A stretch of DNA of 64,000 nucleotides, taken from Selaginella tamariscina (Eukaryota; Streptophyta; Lycopodiopsida; Selaginellales; Selaginellaceae). How positions within the stretch are numbered: the stretch's first letter is position 1; each line of letters opens with the position of its first letter. The translations under genes were made by a program, and so were the position numbers. Positions 14,874 through 25,867 of this stretch are shown one piece after another. The stretch lies in NCBI GenBank assembly GCA_003024785.1, contig PUQB01000028.1:658229-722228 (forward strand), written 5' to 3'. Under the pieces are notes generated by a model. The model saw only the letters and a list, made by a program, of their open reading frames with translations, did no database searches and was not told where the DNA came from.

Positions 14874-15286
14874 ATGCAGCTTGAAGATGCAAGAGAGCCC
14901 CAAAAGGCACGAGAGGAGAGATTATGGCGGATTAATGAAAGAATTGCCGATAAACATGGTTACTGTCACAATGTTTACTGGGTCCATGGAGATGTTTACC
15001 GCGGGCACTGGGACAAAAACAAGAGAGATGGTAAATCCTTTTTTTTTTGGAAATTATAAGAAATTAAATGTTTTCAGTTTGTTTTTTGTAAGAATTGTGC
15101 AAAATCTTTAACACAAATGCTCAACAGGAGCTGGAATTCATAATTACAAGACTGGGATAAGGTATGAAGGAGATTGGAAAAATGGCAAGAGAGATGGCTT
15201 TGGCACATTGTATATTGTTCATGAGAGAGTTGACAAGTATCGTGTTGTCTACAAGGGTCACTACAAAGAAGGCAAAAAGCACGTAA

Positions 15287-15355
<69 letters not shown>

Positions 15356-15929
15356 GCATTCTAAACGTTTTTGTTTATGTATATAGAAATTATTAACACC
15401 AACTTATACAGGGACCAGGATTTTTATATGGTTCATACGGAGAAACCTACGATGGTGACTTTGCATATGGTATGAGGAATGGGATTGGGAAGCAGTTGTA
15501 CATGTGCCACGAGACTGATGGGTTTCATGTTTACCATGGGCAATGGTTGAACGACAAACGAGAAGGCGTGGGACTCTTGAAAATGGGTATCTCTCTCTAC
15601 AAGTACACACACATACACATGTATAAGTGTGTATTTATTATGTTTGTACAGTTAATGGAGATCTGTACAAAGGATCGTTTGTGAATGACATGAAAGAAGG
15701 AAAAGGAGTGTATTACTATGGTGACAGGTGCTCAAAATATGAGGGGTTGTGGAAGAAGGACGTGGCCATTTGTGGGACTTATTCGAATATGAATGAGCAA
15801 GACGACCATATTCCATTTCTAGAGCTTGACAATTTCTGCAGCTTCACAGACAGGATTGTTGAGGAGCATTTATCAAGCGAGCAATTGAGACATACAGTTT
15901 TAGTAGCTTACCTCCCAGTGATAAAATGA
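14874..15929 (+). CDS. MORN3-like MORN-repeat protein
   Basis: Exons 14874-15030, 15128-15282, 15412-15586 and 15652-15929 join in phase to 254 residues, close to the 240 of animal MORN3. At least six MORN repeats (Y.G.W...K..G.G) run from about residue 40 to 215: VYRGHWDKNKRDG, YEGDWKNGKRDGFG, YKGHYKEGKKHGPG, YDGDFAYGMRNGIG, YHGQWLNDKREGVG, YKGSFVNDMKEGKG. A final YEGLWKKDVAICGTY matches the unusual last repeat of MORN3 (a Cys-Gly-Thr end), which is why I choose MORN3 over other MORN families. MORN3 is a sperm and flagellum-linked protein in animals; in plants this implies motile sperm. The helical tail after residue 220 is acidic and also MORN3-like. It lies 541 bp downstream of the LAX2-like stop on the same strand, without sign of shared transcription. 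Confidence 0.88.
15290..15355. repeat. (CT)n-(TA)n microsatellite in MORN3-like intron 2
   Basis: About 40 bp of CT followed by about 26 bp of TA begins eight bases after the donor at 15283. Confidence 0.95.
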
Positions 15930-16208
15930 AGCTTACAACCAGGCAAATTGAAAACTGTATATGTTTATTTTCTTTCCGTATGCCTGTATATACATGTATA
16001 CATACACCTGTACACAGTTCAAACTTACTCCACATATATGAGCTGGTATATACAACTATACAGGCCACTTATATGAGGTTTCAGCAGCTTAGCTTATTGA
16101 GCTTAGTTATAACATATATAAATATATATGTATACTCGTACACACAGACACACATACGTTGGAGTTAAAATTCGCATTTTAACGTTTTTTATGTACATTT
16201 TTTTCTAA

Positions 16209-16281
16209 GCTGGAGTAGCTCAGTTGGCAAGAGCATTTGGCTGTTAACCAAAAGGTCGGAGGTTCGAAGCCTTCCCTAGCG
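16209..16281 (+). tRNA. tRNA-Asn (GTT), slightly degenerate
   Basis: The sequence starts GCTGGAG and has an A box (TAGCTCAGTTGG), a 5-bp anticodon stem (TTTGG/CCAAA) enclosing CTGTTAA (anticodon GTT) and a B box (GGTTCGAAGCC). A TTTT run at 16305-16308 could end Pol III transcription. Against the usual plant tRNA-Asn, the 3' acceptor strand reads CCTAGC instead of CTCTAGC, one base short, so one acceptor pair is lost. The anticodon stem differs from the common form on both sides and still pairs, which argues for past function. No intron or encoded CCA is present. It may be functional or a recent pseudogene. Confidence 0.7.
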
Positions 16282-17961
16282 TGTTGTGTATACGTAGTAA
16301 ATTGTTTTGCATCATAAATAATGTTACCTGGTTCATAAATATATTACCTATATATGTATACATGCGCCTGGCTCAGTCACTATGTGTGTATAACTGTAAT
16401 GTGTATGTGTATGGCGCTACACACACACACATATACATATATATTGCATCATAATTCCATAGATTCCTGAATACATACACACACACCATGATGTTATGCA
16501 TATGACTATATATAGCATATATAGCATATCTTTAATCTATATACAATGTATAAGCATTTATATTAATTAATATAAATCTAGCCTGCTTCTTGTGCTGCTA
16601 TGACATCATCCTCTTGCAATTCTTATTTCAAATTTCACCTATATATAGATATATTGAGGTTTCAGTAGTACATTAAATAATAAATAAAAGTTGTTTGTAA
16701 TATTTTGTTGTAATATATTAATAAAAATATTTCTTACCTCGAGGCATTTGGAATTCACACATTTATAACCCACTAATAATCATATATTTCGTTTGCGTGC
16801 GTGCGTGCGTGCGTGTGTGAGAGAGAGAGAGTCTCCAGCTAAAATGCACACACATATTTGCTTATTAATAAATATAGACATCCTATTAAGTTCTCAAATG
16901 ATTAATAATCTCAAGTTACTTCATACAGTGGACTTTTAGTAGAAAATATTAAAATTAAATACATATAAATATATATATTATATCTCATCGTTATTTTAAA
17001 TAATATTACACACGTATAAAAAAGAATAAAAATATTATTTATGTAGTTGTTATTAAGAACCTTCATTTGAAAAGTCCATCTTTAAAACAATGACTACAAA
17101 CGAATTATAAATCTTTATTAATATTCATAATTATATTTGTTTTCTATTTTGAGTGGATGAAGTTTAATGGAAAGTATACAATACATATTTCAGGTTATAT
17201 ATATTGTTTTGTTGTTTTATATCCATAATTAAATTCTGTTACATATTTACAGGGAACAAAGTTAAGGGTTGGTGTGAATGCATTTCACTTATTTGAGGTT
17301 CCTTTAATACACTTAAGTTGTGAATGATTCCTAATTTAACATATTGTTGAGCGTGTCATTGTTCACCCACACACACGTTTCTACAAGAATAATTAAAAAT
17401 TCAACTAAATATATTAAGAGTATATACTAATTCATATTATTATGTTTTACTAAGGTTCCATAAATATAATTTATAAATGAAAGCCATTCCGTGCAATTTA
17501 AATGAAATTCAATATATAGAAGCTTTTACATATTTAAGCTTTAATCACATAGAAGTAAGGTGTTTACAATAACAAATATCAAAGCATTCTTATATTGGTA
17601 TTCTTTGCAGTTTCAGTAGTTAAGCAATTATCAGAGTTTGTATATAAAATTTCACAAGTGATACAGATTACATTATTATCATGCATATATATGTGTGTGT
17701 GTGTCCAACTTACGTTGTCTATTGTACATAAACATATATGCACATACTTTGACATAATAATATATACACACATATATGTACAGGTGCTTCTAGTGGAAAG
17801 CATATTAGGTGTTGGTGTGTGTGTGTGATGTACATTAGATATCAAATTAAAAACGATTAATACATGTAATAAATTAAAGAAAATAATTGCTCATGGCAAA
17901 GGTTCACAGCCACAGCCATTTATATCTCGTCGTGCACCAGGCGTATATGTATTAACAATAT
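16282..17961. other. AT-rich intergenic DNA
   Basis: Only microsatellites (GCGT/GA at 16795-16830; short TG/CA runs) and simple AT-rich sequence are visible. No gene is supported. Confidence 0.7.
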
Positions 17962-18214
17962 GTACATACCAACGTTGTAATTAAAATGGGAATGATACAT
18001 GAAAATGAAAATATAAATTTTTTTAAATTAATACTTATATATTAATTATTAATATTTTAAATATACAATTTAAAGAATATTCTTTCTTTAAACATATATT
18101 ATTTTAAAAATAATTTTTTTATATTAAAAATTATTAATTAAATAACTAAAATTATTAATTATTAAAAAAATAGACTATAGACATTCCCATTTTAATTACA
18201 ATGTTCATATGTAC
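17962..18214. mobile_element. Small inverted-repeat element (MITE-like)
   Basis: The core left end AACGTTGTAATTAAAATGGG (17971) and the reverse complement of the right end (18205) match at all but one position over about 24 bp. The match weakens but continues into flanking GTACATA on both sides. The 250-bp interior is AT-rich and non-coding. After the terminal repeat the sequence continues ATGATACATGAAAATG, shared with the ends of elements A (20686) and B (59083), so this looks like a non-autonomous derivative of that family. I cannot separate a target-site duplication from the extended inverted repeat. Confidence 0.6.
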
Positions 18215-20610
18215 GTGTGCGTACATAGAACATCTTGTCTTAAAATATATTTTAGTTTTGAGAATTTAAAATAAATATTGTATATTTAGTTTGTAACTTA
18301 TTCCTACATATAGATGAACAATGGAACTGTGTGTGTACGTGTGTGTTTAAACACTATACTTTTGTTAACATTATATAGGAAAACACATCCATTGTAATAA
18401 CTTTGTTGTTTATCCTGTATATAATAATGAAGAAAATAGATATTTTAATAAACGTTCAAATCATATCATCTTAAGTCTCTGTACATGGCATATTTCATTT
18501 TTAACATGTCACATATCCATATAATACAAGCTCGTATATATCTAATCATCTATGCTTATGTATGTAACTTTTATTAAATGGATTGTAATTACGTTTCTAA
18601 ATCCATCTCTCTTTCTCATGAGCACAAAGCATACACATCTCTTGCAACATGTGCATATATACATATTATTATTTCGTTAATATATAGTGTTTACTTATGA
18701 AACCATGATTTATAAAATTTTCTTTATGTCCACTTTGATATAGGATGTGTATCAAATCGTTTTAATGAATTTTTTAACTCCAACAGTAAGGATTATTGGG
18801 GATTATTGGATAATGCATTTCTGAAGGCTTGGAAAACATCGTAACTAAAAGAGACTCTTAGAAAAAGAATTTTTAATTATAGCAAGGAAAAATATGTGAG
18901 TAATATCTTTATCCCGTGACGATATTCCCATTTATGGTCTTGATAAACGTAATATGTTGTTGTTAGTTCTAGCATGATGACCATAGCCACTTAAGCAACT
19001 CTAAAGAGCATATTGAGTATATGAACATCATCATGAATCCATTTGTAACCAAGTACATGTATGTGAATTGAAGGTTTTATCAAACCTTATTAGATAAAGG
19101 TGCAATAAATCGTTGTTTAAGGAATAATGCTTAGCTTCAGGTCATTTGGGAGTTGAGGATCACTAAGTTGCCATATTCATTTGCATCTTCCTAAAATCAT
19201 GTATGAGAATATGTTATGTGGCATTCCATCACGATATCTCACAACCTATTATATGTTTCATGTTGCTTAACAACCTCCTCACAAATAAAACTTATTTATC
19301 TTTTTAATATTGCATATGGCCAAATCATACTTCCCACCTTAATATAGATTGTTTTTTATATTTAAGGTGCTTGAAATTGGCAATACCTCCTATAGACTAG
19401 ACAATGGAGTGAAAAGGAGGTAAACCCAACGTGCTACTAACTCTAAACCATTAGACTTTGTTGGGTGCAATTTGTTTCTTAATTTTTGTCTTAAAAATTG
19501 CTTCCACTTCCTTTAGTTGATATGCAATGGTAAATGATTCACATGTTACTTATGTGACCTGCCTCTCATGTCGAGATTTCTTCTTTTGGAAAGTCCATTT
19601 ATTGTCGCTCAAATAGGGTTAGCAAAGACATCATCTTGCTCCACATATGAGGGAAATTCATGTGGTACATTCATAATTTCATTGTGGCAATAGAAACAAT
19701 TTTTTTACCACTACAAATTTATAGTTGGAGTCAATGTAATCGAATATTAAAAACTACATCATACTTTCAAATCATAATCTCACAACAAATCAAAATGTAT
19801 GACTTTTTCTTGAAAAAAATCGGGTGGCTAAAATGTGAATCGTTACATGCAAAAGTCACATTGGTAAACTAGTTTTTCGAAGATGTATAGAGTTTTTTGT
19901 AACAATTTTTTGTGCAATTTTTTACATGATTTTTTATCTGTTTTTTAACTTATTTAAATATATGATTTTTTTTTACAAAATAAATTACAACAAAACTTAC
20001 ATTTAAAACCAAAAACTAGATGTGACTTTTGCATATGACTATTCACATGTCATTCACTTGATTTTTTTTAATAATTTTGTATAACTTTTCATTGAGTATT
20101 TCATGTAAACTTTTACATGATTTTTTATATGTTTTATTGTAACATATTTTATATGGTTTTTATATATGTTTACATGTCTTATTTTATTACCTAACTTTAT
20201 GATATTATTTAATATACATTTTTAATATGTGATTTAAAGACATAATATTGAATGTGAGTTTTCATATGACTTTTTGTTAATTTTCATATGTTAATGATAT
20301 GGTTTTAAGAAGTGTTTATGAAAGTGATTTTTCATATTTCCAAAATACAAAAGCTATTACAAAAATTTATTTTTTAATAGTCGATGAGTCTTCAAACATT
20401 CTTCTCCCAAGCTTTTGATTTAACTTCAAATAAGCCATGTGACATTGATGAATTAAGAACATGTACTAAAGCCTACTAGGTTTTAATAGTTTCTTTTATA
20501 TGAACCTAATGCCTTAAAATTTTGTGAAATAATAACTTTTAAGATCCTTAAAATCGTTTGTTTATGGAAATACATCTGTCACACCTAGTTGTATAATACA
20601 ATTCTCAGTA

Positions 20611-20654
<44 letters not shown>

Positions 20655-20685
20655 TGTATAATATTATGTATATTAGCATATATAT
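18215..20685. other. AT-rich intergenic DNA with a (TA)n run
   Basis: I find no supported gene. A TA microsatellite lies at about 20613-20650. Parts of 18780-20600 read like old eroded element sequence, but I cannot name a family. Confidence 0.6.
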
Positions 20686-20838
20686 GCATGTTGTAACTAA
20701 ATGGACATGATACATGAAAATGGGAATATAAAAAAACTGTTAATTAATACTTAAGTTTTAATTATTAATTAATTATTTAATTAATATATAATTAAGCCTT
20801 AAATATTAATTAATTCTTCAATAACCTTACTTAATAAG

Positions 20839-20867
20839 GAATATTCTTAAAATATCTTAGAATATTC
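20839..20867. promoter_or_regulatory. Two GAATATTC palindromes (heat-shock-element-like)
   Basis: GAATATTC occurs at 20839-20846 and 20860-20867. Each fits GAAnnTTC, the inverted unit bound by heat shock factors. The same pair occurs at 59242-59270, and a related cluster at 30511-30568. Function is untested. Confidence 0.35.
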
Positions 20868-21309
20868 ATATTATTCTTCGTTGTAAAAATAGTTTACAAT
20901 AATTAAAAAATAATTTTCAGCATGTTAATCTATTTATAAATACTTTCTCCTTAACCATACACAAAAATTTCCTTATTTTGTCTAAGTCATCACTCTCCAG
21001 ATTAATCGAATCATTTTGGTCAATATCTTTATGTTGTACAACCACTTAACACTCTCACAAATGTAGTTAGGAATTGCCATCATTGTTAATACATAAGCTG
21101 TGATAAGAACAGGACTGCATAAAGACTTATCTAAAAAATGACGTTCCTTAAGAATAATATTGTGCCCGTTTGCTCTCCTTCATTTTATAAAATTCAAAAT
21201 CACGAGAAAGAAAAGCGTTAGGAAATGTTTAATATAGTGGATATTGCTCACAAAAGTTTTCAAGATTCTTCTTTTTAAAGCACATATCTAAGTAGTTAAC
21301 TAGCTCATC

Positions 21310-22047
21310 CATGGTATTGGTATCAAAATATGGGTCAAAAATGATTGGATGGATACAAGCAATGTTTTGGTTGAGCATAACCTTCTGAGGAGAGTCGTAC
21401 CACTATGATATGTGCGTTCTTCATTATCTTTAACTGATTGATCTCCCATGAAGCCCAATTAATCTTTCATTTTTGAAGAAGTATGGCTTGCTTTTCTTTC
21501 TTATATCGTAAAATTCGAGAGGTTTATAACATATTTGCTGGTCAAAAATCTAATCTTTACGAATTACCTCTTCTGCAACACTACAATGTTTCTTAAGCAA
21601 ATTCAACAGTGGTGTCAAGTTGTGAATCTGCATGCATGACTAAATCCTCACAAGTGCACCCATCTCCTTAAGCTTTTGAAAGAGATGATCCAACCCTGAG
21701 CGAAAAATGATATCATATCGAAATTTATCATGACAAGGAATGAAATCTCCTTGTTTGATTTCTTTTTTTCTATCCTCGGGTCTTTGTCGATGAAGTAGAA
21801 CACTATTGAGATCCAATAACACAATATGACCATGGGTAACAAGGAGTAATGTTGCCTCTCGAATGCTTTGCAACTCACTTGTTTGGTCCCTTTCACATTT
21901 ATATGTTAACATTATATTGTTGCTTATCCCTTTATCATTTACTTGTACATCATCCTTATAAGATTCAGATATTGCAGGCACTGAAGAAAATGATTTAGGA
22001 ACTAAAGGCAATAAAAATGGTGATGAAAAAACTGAAGTGGTCCCCAT
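21310..22047 (-). pseudogene. FCP1/SCP-like HAD phosphatase domain gene, broken
   Basis: The frame from 22047 to 21640 contains HIVLLDLNSVLLHR, the motif I region of FCP1/SCP-type HAD phosphatases, and further on RSGLDHLFQKL, as in the R-P/S-G-L substrate loop of that family. The usual motif I is DxDx(T/V). Here the second Asp is Asn (DLN), as in some plant FCP1-like proteins, so catalysis is doubtful. The frame stops at 21640. Eroded continuation to about 21310 still shows pieces matching the intact end in element B (EINQLKIMKNAHI, then the CI.P..F region). The family removes phosphate from serine or tyrosine, for example on the RNA polymerase II tail; no role in transposition is established. 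Confidence 0.68.
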
Positions 22048-22282
22048 GGTAAGGATGTTTTAAGTTGCATTATTATTCATTTCCTACATGAACTCTGTCA
22101 TTCTGACATGTGGCACAAGAAATTTTTGCCAAACCCCTTTCTTACCTCATGTCATGCTGAAAATCCATATTTTCAATTATTTCATTACATCTGCAAAATG
22201 ATAGTTAGCTGGCCTTATAATTATCAAGGTATATTATTTACCTTGTTAATCTGTGACCCATGTTTGAATTAAAAGCTTCTTT

Positions 22283-22570
22283 AATCCTTGAGAATTTATT
22301 TTCTGTACAAATATAAACAAAATATACAAAAATGCCTTATGTTACACTCATTTACAAGTATTCGTCACTCTAACAATTTAATCCTTGAGAATTTATTTTC
22401 TATACAAATATAAACAAAATATAAAAATGCCTTATGTTATACTCATTTACAAATATTCGTCACTCTAACAATTTAATCCTTGAGAATTTATTTTCTGTAC
22501 AAATATAAACAAAATATACAAAAATGCCTTATGTTACACTCATTTACAAGTATTCGTCACTCTAACAATT
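22283..22570. repeat. Three tandem copies of a ~96-bp unit in element A
   Basis: Units start at 22283, 22380 and 22475 with AATCCTTGAGAATTTATTTT and end with CACTCTAACAATTT. Element B has a single copy at about 60030-60110, so the triplication arose in A after the copies separated. Confidence 0.9.
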
Positions 22571-22609
22571 CATTAACAATTCTTCTTCGATGTTACCTTC
22601 TGAGTGAGG

Positions 22610-23405
22610 TGTTAACCCGTAATTTCCTACCCTTTGTACATCAATAGGATTGCCGTCGATAAACCCGTATTAAGGGTCTACCGGAATAAGATGAAGACGT
22701 AATCAGACATCAGAAAGTCAAGAAAAGGGTAAGGATGGCAAGGTGTATAGCAGGTAGCAGTACTATGGATCCCGTCACAGTACTGGAAATAAGAACAGTA
22801 TACTACATCACAGAAATATAGGTAAGAGATAGACGTATTGAGAGAGAAAGGAAACTTATATTATGTCCGCGTATGGTACATGGTACAAAATAACAGTATA
22901 CTCGGAATGCCCTTCTAGTCCTAATCTGGTCTATTTATACCATGCTCTAGATCCCGTACTAGCAGTTATCATAACTGCCTCTTAGCCTTATCCATTCAGT
23001 TACTGTAACTCCTCCTTATCCTTATCCATAAATGCCGTACTCCACTTGTCATAGTTCTAACCTGGTGAGATGACTACCTGGGTAAAATTGTGGGATATGT
23101 GGGATATGTGGGCAAAAAGACCCAAGCGGACCTGGGTCATCATGACCAGGGGCCCTCTCATAAACACCAATTGGCCCTTTGCCTAGTTGGCATAAGTTGG
23201 CATAAGGGGAGAGGGAAAGGTTGTGACACCACTGATATCGTATTGCGGTGATGACCCGTATTGCGGTATTGCGTTCGTAACTCGTACTCCGATATATCCT
23301 TCCCACTCTCGGTTTTCCACAATATATTTGTTTTTTGATATTTTCCCATTATATTGTCCATGAAATAACAAGAAATTCTACTAATGTCTAACTATGCTCC
23401 TAACA
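22610..23405 (-). repeat. 3' LTR of the gypsy element
   Basis: On the minus strand the repeat starts TGTTAGGAGC directly after a polypurine tract and ends GGGTTAACA, so the ends form TGTTA...TAACA. Length is 796 bp. Its partner LTR is absent from the window, so the left boundary rests on the terminal motif and on the break with element A. Confidence 0.8.
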
Positions 23406-25282
23406 TCCCCCAAACTGGAAGTGTTGCATCGCCCCGATGCAACTTTGATGTGCCCGCATTTCCGCACATAGAACTATGAAGCTCTTTAACTTGAGGTTCT
23501 CTTCGCGTAACTTCCGTACTTTGTCCGCATTCCGATGTTGGTGTTGCTGCCGAATTGAACTCACTGATCTTCTCATGGATACTACGGACTTGATCAACTA
23601 GTGTGTGTACTGTGTCCATAAGTACCTTGTTTTGATCGTACAATCGGCGTATGATATTCGACTGCTCCAAGTACTGCTTGTCGAGCGTGTTGCAACGGTC
23701 ATGAAGCTGCCGACTGAAAGTAGCTTCTGCGCATTGAAGTGCTATCTGCTGCGTAATACCATCAAATACACTGCGAAGATGAGAGAGCTGACCTTCAACA
23801 GTCGTATCCTGTGGTGGGTCTTGTGGTGGGAGTCCGGGTGAAGCTGTCTGGTCACGAGTGCGCTTCAAACTCCTCGAGATGTTGCGCTCCTGTCGATCCG
23901 AAGCGTGATGACCCATCTTTTATCGGTGAAAAGGGCCGTTGCGGATGCTGCTCTTTATCGTAAATGTTGTTGTTCTTGGCAGATGGTCCAGGTGTTAGTT
24001 CTGCCGTATCCGGTTCTTGTCCTGAGTGCCGTACTATTGAGTCCCGTACATGTTGTGCTGGAGGTTCTACCTGGGGTGGTATTATATGAGTAGATGTACC
24101 TGCCGTACTTTGATGTTGCACCGATGGTGGCGACGGAACTACGGGAGGACCCGTACTGTTGAATGGCACAGAATCCTCATACTCCATGGGTTGTGTGGAA
24201 GTCGGTCCTGTAGTCGTATTGTGGTCTGGTAGTACTATGCCATCGCCCGTCGTATGTGGTACAAAAGTTGATGCTAGTCTTATTTCACATTCTCCGCTGG
24301 TCTCCTCGTGGTAATGGTCTCCATTGTAATACTTGATCATCGCCTTCATCCTTGTCCAGAAACTGGATTACGATTTCGGGCTCCTTTGTCTGCAGCTCCT
24401 CTAACTTCTTTGATTGCATACGTGGTCGCTTCTTTGTCTTAGTTGGTAGTGGCGCATCCAAATTACGGACGTCGAACATATTATCCGGGTACTGATTTGT
24501 TAGACTTAACCAAAAGCCTATCCTCGTTGTGAGTATCGGTGTACCTGTGGGTGCTAAATCCGCATACGTAATGTTAAGACTTGTGAGAATATGATGTAGC
24601 ATTGAAAATACCGTCGTTTCCTTGTCCTTGCTTTTCGGGTTGTGCAATGTGTTCAACTCCCGTAGTAGCCCTACTACGACTAGTTCCCCCAATCCGGTCT
24701 TTGTCCCTACTCAGATTGGTGATAAACATACCTGATCTCCTTGTTGAATCTTGCTGGCGTCTTACGGAAAGCAAACACAGTTGTGATAGCCTTAATACGT
24801 CCCTTGTGCGGTTCTCGCAGGATTGATGTTGGTGCCGCATTCGCCGTTTTCTGCTTTTGTTGAAACTTGTCCATATTATCGATGTAATGATGAACATATG
24901 TGTTGACTTGCGGAATCGAATCATAGGAGATATCTAGTTCTGGAAATTTAAAAAGATCCCGAATGAGCTTACTTGTAAACGCAAATGCTCCACCCTGTAG
25001 TTGTAAAGCCTTGTATTGTGGTAGATACACCTTGATCGCCTGATCGACCAAGTGTTCACCTTGTTGATCCAATCGTTTGTGCACGAATGTTTCGAAATAT
25101 CGCTCCAATTGCATCCTCTGGATCCATTCGCGTATGTCCGAAATCAATGTTGGTGCAGGACGAACAATCCGATAAAGCACTGGCGTAAGTGGAATTGACA
25201 CCTCGGGTTCTGCTTGAGATGCCGTGTTCATCCATGTTGCTGAAGTGCTCGTCGTATCCGTGTACTCATCCATAGATTCCAT
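23392..25282 (-). pseudogene. Extra ORF between integrase and 3' LTR, frameshifted
   Basis: Four overlapping frames (25282-24707, 24692-24285, 24349-23852, 23916-23392) read as one protein of about 600 residues with frame changes near 24700, 24310 and 23880. The first part (YLPQYKALQLQGGAFAF, then RDLFKFP) is reminiscent of the plant retrotransposon domain found in extra ORFs of Athila/Tat-type elements, a loose resemblance only. The middle is Pro/Ser/Thr-rich. The last part (from about LRSVFDGITQQ to SIHEKISEF) is probably coiled coil. No CCHC knuckle is seen, so it is not gag. Product and role are unknown. Confidence 0.7.
23406..23417 (-). other. Polypurine tract of the gypsy element
   Basis: The minus strand reads AGTTTGGGGGA immediately before the TG of the LTR, the expected plus-strand primer site for reverse transcription. 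Confidence 0.8.
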
Positions 25283-25867
25283 ATGCGCCCTTGAAATAAA
25301 GGAAGAAAGAGAAGAAAGAGAAGAAAAATTCGTAGATGGGAAGGAGGAAGAAACTAAGGAAGAATTTTGAAACCCTAATGAGTGCTGGCGGCGGACGAGT
25401 ACCCTTAACTTACTCCGGGAATTTATAGTCTGTCAGTTTCTGCGCAGCTGTCCATGTGTCGAAATCAGATTGGTTATGTGTGTAATTTCCTTGGTTTTCG
25501 ATAGATTTGACAGGAAATATCTCATCATTGGATTTTGCATTCCTTGGACTTGTCGCTTTCTTGGATTCTGGCATTCGCTCGTGTGAGTTATCTTGTCGAT
25601 GTTTCAGAAGATTCTGACGTCCACTCTCCAGCTGGCCACATATTTTTCCTTGTCTTGTTCCGAGTTACGGTTTTGATTGTATTCTGTGTTACTATTTAGT
25701 ACAAATATTTCTGTGTTCGTCGTATCGTGCCGTTCGTATTCCGGTCATTGTCGAGATCTTCCTTTGGATTGTTAGTTGTATATTCCGTATGCAATTCGTA
25801 TTGGCGTAAGTATAATCCGTGTTAGCGTCCATCAATGTGACAGTGTTGTTATCTCGTATGTCAGTAA

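Larger units (their letters stand above)
20686..22609 (-). mobile_element. Element A: 3' part of a transposon-like element with an FCP1-like gene
   Basis: From 20686 (CATGTTGTAACTAAATGGAC...) to 22609 the sequence is colinear with element B at 59083-60150. The shared parts are the terminal sequence, the region with two GAATATTC palindromes, the FCP1-like 3' end, the spacer and the tail of the upstream gene (SPHSEG...). At 22610 the copy is cut by the end of a gypsy LTR. Relative to B it keeps about 600 bp more of the FCP1-like gene and has a three-fold tandem repeat in the spacer. Calling it a transposon rests on repetition and on sharing ends with the small element at 18 kb. Confidence 0.65.

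Noticed and set aside
22283..22570. CRISPR-like direct repeats
   Set aside because: The ~96-bp units are contiguous tandem copies without unique spacers, in plant nuclear DNA.
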